NCBI GenBank assembly: GCA_032191485.1
Contig: JAVDOI010000009.1
Span: 21,014,843-21,078,842, forward strand
Direction of reading: 5' to 3'
Length of the DNA: 64,000 nucleotides
From: Leptoclinus maculatus
Taxonomy: Eukaryota; Chordata; Actinopteri; Perciformes; Stichaeidae
Every line of letters starts with the position of its first letter. Position 1 is the first letter of the stretch. The position numbers were made by a program, and so were the translations under genes. The notes under the pieces are model-generated. The model saw only the letters and a list, made by a program, of their open reading frames with translations, was not told the origin of the DNA and searched no databases. This document shows, piece after piece, positions 13,691-25,800 of this stretch.

Positions 13691-13782
13691 GAACAAATAC
13701 TTGAAAAAGTTTTTACTGCTTAGTTATTGTTGTATTTGTTGACGTTTGCCTGCGCCTTGGGGCGCCCCTCCTGAAAGAAAGA

Positions 13783-13940
13783 ACTCCATCTATCATCTTT
13801 AAGCACTTAGCCTGTTCAGGAGCAAATCCCAGCTGACATTGTGCAAGGCAGGGTACACCCAGCACAGTACACTCAGCCGGAGAACACAGAGAGAACCCAA
13901 GCTGCAACGGGGAAAACATGCAATCTCCACACAGAAGGAA
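13783..13940 (-). repeat. tRNA-headed fish SINE fragment (minus)
   Basis: It shows the reversed body of the repeat seen at 42625-42919: ATCTTTAAGCACTTAGCCTGTTCAG, then CAGCTGACATTG, GGAGAACACAGAGAGAACCC and GGGGAAAACATGCAATCTCC. Both the tail and the polymerase III head are incomplete. Confidence 0.7.
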
Positions 13941-16900
13941 CTTAAATATGTTGTCGCTAACTTCAAGTTGGTTTCTTGGCGTGTGTGTCGCTGAATGGGG
14001 AAACCCTGTAGAAACATGTAATGACCATCATTTAATGTACGATAGAGAGAGAGAGAGAGCAACAAAATGCCTTATATTTGATATGTTTAGATTACATCAT
14101 TAAGCAGGAGAATGACCGATTTAATAGCAAAAGCAATACATCACAGTCTCTGAATACTGACTATTGGAGATGAATCTGCAACAGCAGGCTCTTGTAAATG
14201 GGGGGGAAACATGACGCACGTCATTCACATGTCCTTGGTATGAAGGGAGACTAGCGTCAGCAAAATAACCTGCATCTGCCACTTAACAGTTTGATGGGGC
14301 TTGAACTCAGCATAGTTACTTTTATTCAAACAGCACTTACCTTGAGATGGGGGTTTCTGCTGGCATTGCCCTACTTTATGTCCTTTGTCTGTAATCTTGG
14401 ATGGTAAAAAGAAGACACAATATGCTACGTTGCATACGGATATTTTTCTAGTTTTTCTCTACTTGATAACAGATGCTGTAGCTGAACCACAGAGGGTGGC
14501 TCACTGGGGAGCAGCTGCAGTACTGTAAATCTCAGCAGCACCAGCAGCTACAAGAGCTGTGGCCACATGGTTCACCCGACCCACAGCTCCTGAGGGGATT
14601 TAAAGTACAGTACCCCCCATGCATTGACCTGATGTTAATCAAGATCAGTGTGATGGGAAGATAAACATTTGTACACATATGACAAAATAATAGTTTAACA
14701 CAGATATGAGAGTTGTAAATCTAGTTCATTTGTATGCCTGGTCTGATAAACAGGTTAAGTTTTGAGATCTTGTTTTGCCACTAGTTCATGACACATGAAG
14801 ACTGTGTAATCAGATTGACAACATGACATTGGACAACTTGTCTAGAGGGCTTTATCTGGAAGACGTGACTGGACCTGTCAGCCTGTGTCAGGCCACCAGC
14901 TGTGGGGGTCTGGCTGACATCCAGGGTGACACCACCCGTGGTGTTTTGTCATCTCTGCTCCCTGACCAGAGAAAGTAAGCGTGGCGGACAGGTATTTTCA
15001 CAACACATGATCCTCAAAATTACAGTGGTGGCTATAAGAAAGGGGCCCAGCTATTTGAGATTGAGACTGCTTAGTTGGTTTTTTTTTTAAGGAATGACAA
15101 CAAGGTTGGCCAGTTCGGCGGCAGCCTAAACCTCACCGGATCTGAGATGTTGTTAAAATTTCACTCAAGTTACTTCCCAGTGCTAACACCCACAGGGCAT
15201 AATAACACTGCCAATTACAAGAGGAGATCATTAATCTTTCTTCAAACAAAGACAAAATTCTTAGTTGAAATCTGTAAAATGGAGATATTAGTCTTTTTTT
15301 TTTTACATTCAAAGATTTTATTCAGGTCTGCGAATGAAGCTTTGAATGTCTGTCGTCACATTTTATGCCGTGATCACCCTAAAAATAAGTCGACAAAATA
15401 GATTTTTTGTTGTTATTATATAAAAGTAATTTACGCTGATGTTAGACCGCTGCTAGACCGCTTCGTTAATACAGATGCGGGCTTCCCTTTATGTGCGAGA
15501 AGCGGGAGAGCACACATTTTTGACCGCAGTGAAAATACATTTTTCTTTCGAGTCCAAAGCAAGCTGCGTGCGATTGTTATCCACTCATTGTACACAAAGG
15601 ACACACTTGTATTCATGGGGCGGTCTCGAAGCGATCAAACAAAACTCATGGAAGAAATTACCGATTAAAGAAAGTTGATTTGAATGATTAAGTATTCTAA
15701 GCTTAATCCGAAAACCTCAATAGAAGCTTTGAATGTTAAAAGATGTTCAGTAGCCTACATTTCTAATTGAAATACAACATACTTTTCCCCCCAAACGAGC
15801 GGTGAGCAATTTGAGTTGAGTGGCGTAAACTTTAAGTTGAGCACGTAGCGATATTGAGTGGAGCGGCTTTGAGCGGGGGAGCAGTGGGATTGAATTCTCA
15901 CTGCACCACTCCCTCACATGCCTTTATCAGGACATCCCTAAACAGTATAATACTAATAATATTAGTGTAGCCAAATCCTAATCTGCAACTGTGCAGAAAT
16001 ACAGTGTTTGATGCGTGGACGGGCAAAAAAATTAAATAAAACAGCGCAGCATTTTAATTTTGATTTAGAATTTGAATATCAGTGTTATGAATGCAGCTTC
16101 AAACAGTTCAGTACAGCCCCACAACTACTTTGTTATTGGTGACAGAAAATGCTTTGAGCGCAACTTGAGAGTATAGCTAGAAGCAATCTCCTATCCAATG
16201 GACACACACAGGAGCACATGCTTGGATGACATGAGTCATTCTTCAGCATTCTCTTAAACTGCCACTGTTGATTCTGACATTTAAATAATCTTCAGGCTAC
16301 TTGCGCCTGGCTGCTTTCTGAAAACAGCCGTGGTGCTTGATGCAATCTAGAATTATGCTGGCAATGCTGCTTTCGACTCTGCTTGTATGTGATTGGTGCT
16401 TCCCGAGGAAAGGGGGCACTTGAGGCCAGTTTGTAAATCCCTTCTTTCCTTTGCCACACCAGGGCAGGAATAAACCACTTCTACCTAAATGCATGCCCAA
16501 AGTGCTTCCCTTTTCACTATTCTATCAGCTGCTGAAAAGAAATTCCCTTTACAGCAACAGATGCTATAGACAGATTTTGTCTTCCAGCACACATGTTTTA
16601 TTAATAATATACTGTGTTTTTGTACTTATGCAAGACTGGTGAAATAGCTTCTGCAAGAGAAGTGAGCAGATTAAACCTGCCAAGAGACTCATTATCCACG
16701 CCCGTCACTGGCTTCATTCATACATGTAAACGCAATATCCTCGAATCCAACAGTGACCCAGGGACTATAATCACTCATCGTCTCGATCTCTCTCGCTCTG
16801 TTTGTACTCTACTCCCCCTTTCTCTACCTCTCTCTCTTTGGATTAGTATTAATGCAGTTCAAGTAAAGTCCCAACATCACAGTTGTTTTGTGCGCATTTT

Positions 16901-18038
16901 GTCACATTTCTGTGCACGCCTGGGAGCTGCCACAATAATCCGTTTTTTTTTCTTTTTTTTATGTCGTAGTGGTGGCTGGGAGATATTTTGAGTGAATTCC
17001 ACAAGACCTCACTAAATGCCCCCAACACTCAGTCACAGACACACAAAAAACACGTTATATCCTCTCATTCATCAAGGACTCATCTTTATTCAAGACTTTC
17101 AAATTTGTTGGCACAGTTACCCATCGCTGAATCATGTATGAGCAGTCAGTAGCTCAGTAATGAAGAAAGAAAATCCACAATAATTCTTGGAAGGAAAGAA
17201 TAGGTGTAGAAAGTAAACCACTGAGGGCTCTGTATTTAACATCATAATGACAAAAAGTACAAAGTACTAGGTTATGAATCAGTCAATGAATAGGCTATGG
17301 TTCGTTTACCATGCATGTTTATGATCCTGTATTTTAACGACCGTGTTGTTTTTATTGTTAGCTATTTATTTATAGGCGTTGTTTTATATCTCGACACCAT
17401 TGTAAATCTATATTCCTCAGTGGTCTTTTGAAGTTAAATAAAATATAAAAGATTGCGGCCGTATGCGCAAAAGATTATAACGGAGTGGAATATATTGTAA
17501 ATTGGATAGGTGTGGTGGTTTATTTTTACCCTCACAGTCAGTCACAGTCCTTGTGTCATAGCATTTAAACTGCTGTGTCAATTAGAGTGATGTATGAATA
17601 AAATGGCCCTTCAAGTAGGAAAATAATTTTGGTCTTTGAGGCTCACAGTGGCAAGATGCAAATATGTAACATCGAAAATAAGAAGAAAAGCGGAAGAAAA
17701 ACAACAATAAGCTAAGGAAAGAAAGGAAAAAATAACATAAACTTTATGCTTTTCTCTGTTTACTTTATCAGATTCAAAGTTAGATTCTTACCTATTATCA
17801 CCATGTCGCTTAACATCTTACATGCCACCCATCTTCAAGGATGTAGGTTATTATTTCCATTGAGAGACAGCAAGACATTCTTCAGCCATTGACCTATTCT
17901 GTATGTCTGTTAACATTTTTACATGAGAGGGCAATTAGACTTCTTGCTTTTAGCAAACACATATCGAAGATTATTTGTATACAACTCTGTATAAATGGTT
18001 TACCCAGGACCCCAAAATAAAAACCTATGAGTCAAGGG
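13941..18038. other. Gene-free stretch
   Basis: No exon is recognisable. A GA dinucleotide run lies at about 14044-14060. At 15795-15895 there is a locally repetitive GAGCGG/GAGTGG composition of unknown origin. T-runs occur near 15295 and 16940. The chance frames lack domains. Confidence 0.4.
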
Positions 18039-19126
18039 CAGTGACCGGCCGTGCATTTTATACCTGGGCCTTCACTGCTGTCCTGCAGCTGAACACACGT
18101 ATTCGTATTAAACCGTTCGGTACAAGGCTTATGAACCGAACAATACGTTTGAATAATACTAGTGCATTTGGAAAATGCAGAAGCTTAAATTGTGGGAAAT
18201 ATAATGTTACAAAAAAAACAAAACAGCTGAGGCACCGCACGTGTTCTGGGAGGCTAGGCTAAACTAGCTTAATGGGAAAACAACAGCAGCAACACGTTCT
18301 GCTACACACTTGAGGGCACGGGCCATTCAGATATTAGATGTAAAAAAACAAACGCAGTTGATTTACCAAATGCTGTTCACTTAAAGACAAACTCCATCCT
18401 CCTTTCTTTGTTGACAAAGAGTTTAATCCCACGGTTAAATCCCAACTCACAAATCCGTTTCTCCTCCTCCTTCAGCCATTGAGTGTTAAAAAAACAAAGC
18501 TAGGTAAAAAAAAAAAATCTGCAAAATGCAAAAAGTTTCATAATTTCTTCCATATCTTTCAATTTGAACTCTTACTACTCAAACTAAGCTTTGCCAGCTT
18601 CCTTAAATTTCGTTTCACGATAGTCACGTGCTCGCCCACTGACCAATCACAGCGCACGCTGCACCTCACTGCAATGCTGCTCCTTAATTTAAAACTGAGC
18701 TGCCCGTTAATGCTGACATACTTGTAGGCCAGCTAGAAGGCTCTGGCACGTCAAAGAATATGCCCAACATGTCAAACTAAAGATCTGATTGGTTGAACAC
18801 TATGACAATCAACAATATCATCCCCATTCACTTAAACTGCAAAGGGATTCACTTGTGAGTCTGCAGGCCTCGGGCCTCTCTTCTTACCTAGAGACACAGA
18901 GGTGAAATCTGATTGGATAACAGCTCTACTTAAAACAAGCTGCACTGGAAGCAGAGCAACTGAGGAAGACAGTAGCTGTGCAATGAGAAAATAAGATAAT
19001 GGGAAAAATATTTGTATAAATTATAATACATGTAGTGTATTTAAGATAAATGATAAAATAGCTATAACTTTGTGATTAGAGAAGGCCAGTAGAGAAGGCC
19101 TTGCTGGCCCTGACGGCCAACCACTG
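18039..19126. mobile_element. Non-autonomous hAT-type DNA transposon with perfect 8-bp TSD
   Basis: The termini are CAGTGACCGGCCGTG on the left and CGGCCAACCACTG on the right, whose complement begins CAGTGGTTGGCCG. The inverted ends match with a few changes and extend with GGCCTTC on both sides. The 8 bases GTCAAGGG flank it exactly at 18031-18038 and 19127-19134. An 8-bp duplication plus CAGTGG-type ends is the hAT signature. No transposase is readable in the 1088-bp interior, so it would have depended on an autonomous partner. Confidence 0.9.
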
Positions 19127-19952
19127 GTCAAGGGGTAATTTAAGCATCCTGCCATTTATCACGTGTAATCTCCACTCCTAAATCCTCCCTCAAGGCATTT
19201 AACCTTGGATTCAGCACCGCTAGAGACCAATAAGTAATTTGTTACAGAAACTTGACCTTTGCCATAGCAGTTTTGCACTCACTCTAAAGCAGAAAGTGGC
19301 TTTGCTAAAGACTTGTTCTGGCTGGTTGAAATGAAACTTTTGATATGTAGATATTTAAAACAAGTTGTTTTTTTTAATGTTGTGCTCTCTTGTCAGTTCC
19401 TCAAATGACACGGGGGTTCCATTGTTTAGGTTTATAGATATCTTGAATTATGGCAAGTCAGAAGCCTTCATCAGACCAGGCACAAAGTCCTCGTTACCCC
19501 ATGTTAGAGTAAAGCAAGGAAGAACCTGACCTCCACCCAAATAACATGACAGACATTAATCGTTTTTTATTAGATTTTCAGATGAGAAAAAAAACATAGT
19601 GGTTCTCAGCTGGGCGGCATAGTAATATCACAGGAGTTTAAGGCAACATAACCGCCCCTCTCAGGTATGGTAGATACAAGAGGGATAGACTTATTCTGGG
19701 GCGTCTATTATTCCATATAATGTTGGTGAATAGCTTTTAAAAGTTTAGTAGGTAGGGGAACATTTAGGAAGATTATTTATTTAAAGAGTGCTAATCCTGC
19801 TTGATTTAACTATGTCTTCTAAATTATGTGCTATTTGTATGCCTAAATATGTAAAGCAGTCTGTGACCTTAAAATGTGTGGCCTCCTGACCGGGAATGCT
19901 TTTCTCTCCTCTCCATTTAGTAGAATGATTGAAGATATAGAATTGTTGAGGT

Positions 19953-20411
19953 TCTAACATTTTTCTAGTATGAGTGACATGAGTCACTCAAGGGGGGAAT
20001 GTGGGAGAAAAATGTATTTGTGTAAAATCAATCATATCCATAATTTGAAATGTATCCATGTATATTCACAGTCATACTGTGATATTGGCTTGTATCATTG
20101 TCATATTACATTACAGTCATTTAGCAGACGCTATTTTCCAAAAAGACTTACAATTCTGATTCTATCACAATTCTACTCCGTAGGGTTTTGGGGTTACGTG
20201 TCTTGCTCAAGGACACATCGACATGTGACTAGCCTGGGATCGAACCACCGATCCTCTGATTGAAGGACAGCCCTGCTATCCACTTCCCCACAGTCGCCCC
20301 TCATATGTTATTCACATCACTGAGACAGGGAGTCTAGTATAGCGGACTTGGAGCCCGGGTGAAGATGGAGACATATATACACAAGTAGGGCACGATTTCT
20401 AACGCAGGGAA
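19953..20411 (+). mobile_element. LTR retroelement 3' end: internal stub, polypurine tract and partial LTR (copy A)
   Basis: A short internal stub (GTTCTAACATTTTTCTAG) is followed by a polypurine tract CTCAAGGGGGGAA and then by an LTR start TGTGGGAG at 20000. The LTR matches copy B (reverse, 22834 leftward) and copy C (reverse, 43929 leftward). The match to copy B stops at about 20411, inside the LTR, so U5 is missing. A SINE interrupts it at 20107-20300. It lies inside the minus-strand L1 and is therefore younger than that L1. Confidence 0.8.
20107..20300 (-). repeat. tRNA-derived SINE (minus) inserted in LTR copy A, 6-bp TSD
   Basis: The + strand right side holds GGGATCGAACC, the reverse complement of a polymerase III B box (GGTTCGATCCC), followed by the head ending CAGTCGCCCC. 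The left side holds the tail AGTCATTTAGCAGACGCT and TACATTACAG. TCATAT flanks it at 20101-20106 and 20301-20306. Copies B and C give the uninterrupted LTR, which confirms the insertion. No RNA function is implied. Confidence 0.9.
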
Positions 20412-22199
20412 AGAACAGAGACTGGGGTTAATAAAACGTATTTTTTTTTTAAATTAAAGTAGAGATGGAGGGCAGCCTTGGTAGCAGCCTCTAAATATTG
20501 TGATAGGGACTGAGATATTATTCTTGGTAAATATCTCAGAAGTAGGACTACTAGATAGTATACATTATATAGTAGACTCACCCACCCACATCGGCTCAGG
20601 ACTTCAAAGAGATGGGGCCAATTAACCCCGTCACAGGCCTTTTTCCGGTACAAGTAAAGAAGTGCTGTGTCTGGTGCCCCCTTCTAGTGGTATTAAATAT
20701 TCAGCCCTTAATAAATCCATTTTGGTGTCGCTCAACTCTACTTGGAATTACTTTTTATAGCCTCCTAGCTAACTATTTACAAAATATATTGGTGTCTTCA
20801 ATTAGAAGACTTATAGGACGCAGATTTAACCATATATCATCATCACTGTTTCCCTGGCTTTGGAAATAAAATAATCAATGCCCCCCCACATAGATGGGGA
20901 GAATCCTATTTAACAAAAAAAAGCATTTCAAAGAGGGGTTTGCTGAGGTTTTTTGTGTTTTTTTTTAAACAACATAGATATCTCATTAAGAGGGCTCATG
21001 AAGTCATTTAAAGGCTTTATTGATCTCTAAAGAGTCTACTATAATGTTAAACAGAAAAGCAAGACATTGACATACATCTGTCCACTGTAGTTGTCGTGTA
21101 GTTGCGCATGTTATAAGATGGTCCATGCATAAGGCACAAAGGAAACGTAAATGATCGGCGCTCCTAAAGTGGCACCCGTTAAAAATAGGAATATGCTGTG
21201 TTGGCAGTTGGATCCATTAATCAAGGGCTCCCATGTGAATTCAACTAGCAAGAGAACAAAGTAGGAGACCGACCAAGGATTTGAATGTTTCTAACTGCAG
21301 TTTGAATGGCTGCTCATAGCAAACGAACAAAATGAGGGAAAAGTGAACACTATCTTTAATGTGTTATTAGCCAGTCTTCTTTTTTTAATCCTTTCACTGA
21401 ATTCCTCCACACGAGCCGAAGTGTCAAAGCTAAAGCGTCCGTCTCTGTGCGTAATCAGCAGCCACAGTCACACTCCATCAAAGCGTTTCTGCTGCCTGTG
21501 CACTCCAGTGGAAAAGGTTCAGGTCAAATCTGACGTGTCTATTCTTAAGAAGAACTTTAACTTTTTGCCTTGGCCGCCTTTGTAACCAGCATCTTGTCCC
21601 TGCAGTTAAAGCATTTGAGAGGGTTTCTTGGTGGAGCATTGGTGCCGGTTTGTGTTGGGCCAGAGATGGGGTGTGCACTCTTTATGATCAGCGGGGAGCG
21701 GTGTGGCTCAAAGACCAGCCCTGAAGCCTCAGGGAGCCAGCTTTCTAAGTGTTTTCTTGGTTTAGTTAAAATAAATAGTTTGTTTTACCATCGTCCCTCG
21801 TGTCTGTTCTATATTTGTCATAGCCTAAGAGCCGGGTTGTGACAAAAGGCACAGGTGTCATCTCCCGCTGCCTTTTCTGGCAGATGTGTTATTCTCAGAT
21901 TAGAAAGGCGAGACCTTGACGGGGCCATCTCAGCTCTTTCAGTTAATTCCTTGATGTGTGTTTCAAGTTCTTGTAATGGCAGTTAAGGGGGTCCCAGAAA
22001 TGATTTTCTCTGCCTGGTCAAGACTTTCTTCACATGCCTTTATTCAATTCTCAATGGCTCGCACAGAAGTGAACACATCATCCATCTTTTTGTGCAGTTC
22101 CACCTTCATTTCAACTATAGCTTTCATTATTAGTGTTGTGTTTTTTTTCCCCCCGTTGTGAATCAGCTTCTTTGACCTTATGACTTATGGTAAAACTCA

Positions 22200-22834
22200 A
22201 TACCTAACGGCTGGCTCAGTAACTGTTCTCTATCTGACTCGTAGTGAGACACCACAGGATCTCACTATTAGGAACTCGGTAACGAACACCCACAGAACAC
22301 AAGAGAGATTGGATTTTCTTCAGTTCACGCAGATTTATTTACATCACAAAGTATACAAGTAAACTGAGCTGTCCGGAGTCAACTCGCTTCACTATAGCAT
22401 TGTACATTATTTTATACCTCCATTCTACCCTAACCCCCCCCCGGAGATGTCCTCCTCCTCCTCTGAACTTTCACCGAGACAAGTTACACTGTCTACGTCG
22501 GTCAAGTCATAACAGAGGGTTTTTTGATTTACCATAGTCTCCTTCCCCTCTCGTCTTCTCCTGATTCCGCCTCTGGCTGCCCATCACAGCGACCGTCACT
22601 GCAACCGGCTCACGTTCTTCCCCTGCGTTAGAAATCGTGCCCTACTTGTTTATCTACGTCTTCCCCCCTCTATCTTCACCCGGGCTCCAAGGCCGCTATA
22701 CTAGACTCCCTGTCTCAGTGACGTGAATAACATATGTCAATGATGCAGGCCAATATCACAGTATGAATGTGAACATACATACATTGCAAATTATGGATAT
22801 GATTGATTTTACACAAATACATTTTTCTCCCACA
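22200..22834 (-). mobile_element. LTR of the TGTGGGAG family, nearly complete (copy B, minus)
   Basis: On the minus strand the LTR starts TGTGGGAG at 22834, preceded by the polypurine tract (22835-22847) and the same internal stub as copy A (to about 22884). A TATAAAA lies at about 22416-22410 and an AATAAA at 22339-22334, in the order U3-R-U5. The U5 end is uncertain, between about 22180 and 22240, because no target duplication is clear. No gag, pol or env is recognisable in the adjoining sequence. The copy is inverted relative to copy A. Confidence 0.75.
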
Positions 22835-22884
22835 TTCCCCCCTTGAGTGACTCACGTCACTCATACTAGAAAAATGTTAGAACC

Positions 22885-24985
22885 TCCCGCTGGTCTTCAG
22901 GTCCATGTACTTTACGCTTTTTTGTTTCTTCTATGTTTTAATTTTCATCGGTTGGTTATCTAACATAATAAAGAGTTTATGCCTGCGTTTGTGGACCGTG
23001 TACTGTCCTAATGTTTTCTCTGTAATATTTCACTTTACACAGTTACTGAATCGGTTGACAACTAACGGACTAAATTTACTTTCTCTGGCTTTTTTAACTT
23101 CTACCCCTGCGGTTCTAGGCTCTTTTAGATTGGGATTAGGTTTACCATGACCTCATCAGGCTCTTCGGTGAGCACAGTGGTTAGCTCTGAAGGGAATTTC
23201 GTCATAGAAGATTCAGCTCTCCCGATCCCATTCTTGGCATGTGTGCCACTTCGGGCAGTTTAAGTGGCAGTAAAAGTGGAGATTAGGAAAGATTGATTAT
23301 ATCTTTGATTTTGATTTTTTTTTATATTTTCAGATTTTTTTCTTCATCTATGTGTCAAGTTTTGATGCATAATATTGATATATATATATTTTTTTCCAAA
23401 TACAAACATTCAATTGCTCTCTCTGTCTGTCTGTCTGTCTCTGTCTCTCTCCCTGTGTCTCTCTCCCTGTGTCTCTCTCTCTCCCTCCCCTCTCTCTCTC
23501 TCTTGTAGGCTAAAATAACAATTAGTAAAACCAAAGAGGAAGGAAAAGGTGTGAGTTCTGAATTGTCTAAATATTTGTCACTGTGTGACCTCTGTGGTGT
23601 GTCTCAGGACTTCACGCATTAACCACGAAAATAACAGGTATACATTTAGACGAGAAGTGAAACTCACAGTTTTGGTAGTTATTTTGCAGTTGCTTTAATC
23701 AGGAAAACCACACTTTACCATGTGCAATAACACCGCACTTTGCCGTGGCACTTTCTGAATTGCTTTCTTTTGATGGTTGTAGAGATTTAGGGAGAGTCTT
23801 TCCGCATAAAAGCAAAATATGAATACCCTGTGCTTCCTCATGTGGTTGGAACTGCCATCTCTTTATGCCACTTCTGCCATTATGCACACAGCACTGGGTG
23901 TGAATATACCAAAGCAAGAAAGTTCATTTCAAGGTGAGGGAAATGCACATGTCTTATGGCTCAGTCTTTATACTGGCATGAGACCAGATCCATTTAGAAT
24001 TGAAATTCATGATACGAGATATGCATTTCACTTAAAATGTACATATTCCTGACTAATTACAATGTATTCATATACCTGGGGTGGTTTTTCTCACATTAAC
24101 ATGCATTAAAATGAGCGTTCTGCAGTATGTTCTGCCAAGGGCAGCGTACTAAAACGCCTTCCATGCTTAATCGGCACCTTCACACTGACCTCAGTAACTT
24201 CCCATGAAAAAGGTGTCCAGTTAAACCTGACTTTTGAGCGTGGGTATTGAAATGCCTGGTTCATTAGTGCAGTCGGGACATAAGGGTACACTGGGTCCAG
24301 GTTGCTCCACCTGCTTCTAACCTTCAGCACATGTACATTATCTCACATGGAACCTGAATACCAAACTGTAAAATTATTATCAGAATGTGTTTCTTCCACT
24401 CTAAGAAAGAGGCATCATATTCACATTCAACATGCATCAGTGTAACAGCCTGCAACAGTTGGTAGACAGTTAGTGGATGTCTTCAAAGGATATTTTGCCG
24501 GAAATAAGTTAATAAGACACAAAGTTTAGTTGGGTTATTAGTGGGGTTTAAAGTATAGATTTAGGTTCAGTAATTAGAATACACAGAGACAGTATATCTG
24601 CTGTGAGGAACCAAACAACGTTTGTGTTGAGATTTCAGGAAAGTAGACTGTAGTCCAACGATACATTAGCATTTCTGTGTAAACACATTTAACACGAGTG
24701 ATCACAGGACGAATATATATTTTATATTTCTCCCAAAACTGAACAACTGTGCAATGAGAGCCTCAATCAGAGAGGTCACAAAAAATCTGAGGACCACTGA
24801 CAGAACTACAGTTTGCTGAGATAGCACATTTTGAATGACAACAGTCATGCTTGGCGACATGTCAAAGTACTGAAAGACCTCCCTGCTTGAAAAACAGCAT
24901 AACTCCGAGAGCAAAACATTTATCTGGTACAATGGAAAATGTAAATTTTGCTGTAATCCAAAGCAGTCTGGAGGAAACAGACAGC
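22885..24985. other. Non-coding stretch next to LTR copy B
   Basis: The first 300 bp or so may be remaining LTR-element internal sequence or flank; I could not assign it. A pyrimidine-rich CT/TCTG microsatellite lies at about 23415-23505. A 74-codon minus frame at 24106-24330 shows no known domain and no splice context, so I do not call it. Confidence 0.4.
23415..23505. repeat. CT-rich microsatellite (CTGT/CTCT with CCCTGTGTCTCT units)
   Basis: Read directly: (CTGT) repeats, then two copies of CTCTCTCCCTGTGT, then CT runs. Confidence 0.9.
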
Positions 24986-24989
24986 TAAC

Positions 24990-25800
24990 AACTCATTGAA
25001 CAACATCCCTGCTGTAAAGCGTGAAGGTGGCCGTCTCATGCTCTGGGAGACAGGATTTGTGAGGTTGGAGGAAGAAAAGCAGCCAAATGGGAAGCCCTAT
25101 AGTTATGGTGACAGTTTGTGTTCCCACATGAGGGATAGACAGTCAATTCAGTCAAGAGAGTCTATGTCTATGAACCCAAAGTCTTTATTGAGTAAACAAA
25201 GATCAGTTCTTGGTTCGGACTTCATTCGGGGTTTATGCACAATTATGGGAAATAACCGTGTAATTGGCCAGTGTTTATGTTGTGAGATGGAAGTGCAGGA
25301 GCAGCTTTTTGGGGGAAAATAATTGTACACTGATTAGTGAGTGGATATGCGGAGTGAAGTATTAAGCTTATTTGAGAGGAAGATATGAATCTAGATGGGG
25401 TGACCTCTTGGATTTTTACCTGATTTGACTTTTTTTTAAAAGGCAAAATTTGTGAATCGAGAACTGCCAAGAGGAGGAGCTGAAATGATTGGATGGAGGT
25501 AGTCAATGAACAAGTAGAAGCAGAAGATTTAGTCACCCCTGACTGCACTTACGCTAAGCTGCATATCAAATCAAAGCCCTTCCATATCACTGCAGTGGCT
25601 TCAGGACAAGAAAGTGACAGTCCTGGTATGACCCGGTGAAAACCAGGTCTTGGATCCCTTTTGGAAAATCTGTGGAAAGACCTCCGTATAGCTGCTCACA
25701 GACACTTCACTTTCAGCTTGACTGAATCGGAGAAACTGTGCTCTGAAAAAAAAAATAGGACAAAATCCTACTTCAAATGCTCCAGGCTGATACAGACTCA
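24990..25800 (+). pseudogene. Decayed Tc1/mariner-type transposase
   Basis: Near 25008, PAVKREGGRLMLWE resembles the family block around TVKHGGGSIMLWG. Near 25592, WLQDKKVTVLV followed by a stop matches the block before the catalytic DPF/NPIE region. Near 25657, in another frame, ENLWKDLRIAAHRHF and LTESEKLCSE match the C-terminal tail. The order is that of a + strand transposase, with at least one stop, one frameshift and a long non-matching middle (25090-25580). The terminal inverted repeats were not identified. It is a dead element. Confidence 0.75.

Larger units (their letters stand above)
19440..22170 (-). mobile_element. Decayed L1-type LINE (minus), interrupted by an LTR and a SINE
   Basis: Pieces occur in the order expected on the minus strand. 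ORF1 comes first, near 22130-21840, with SRLSNLRITHLPEKA matching the ORF1 RNA-binding region. Then an RT segment lies within 20653-20400 (KKACDGVNWPHLFEVLSRCG, cognate to the KAFDRVEWPYLFEVL motif). Next is an RT C-terminal piece within 19987-19781 (FTYLGIQIAHNLEDI), and then IIWNNRRPRISLSLLYLPYLRG near 19710-19640. Frameshifts, stops and large deletions separate them, so the element is dead. An LTR (20000-20411) sits between the RT pieces and carries a SINE. The segment between the RT and ORF1 pieces is too degraded to align by eye. Confidence 0.8.

Noticed and set aside
24106..24330. 74-codon minus-strand frame of good length
   Set aside because: No recognisable domain, no splice or start context, no repeat match; indistinguishable from chance.
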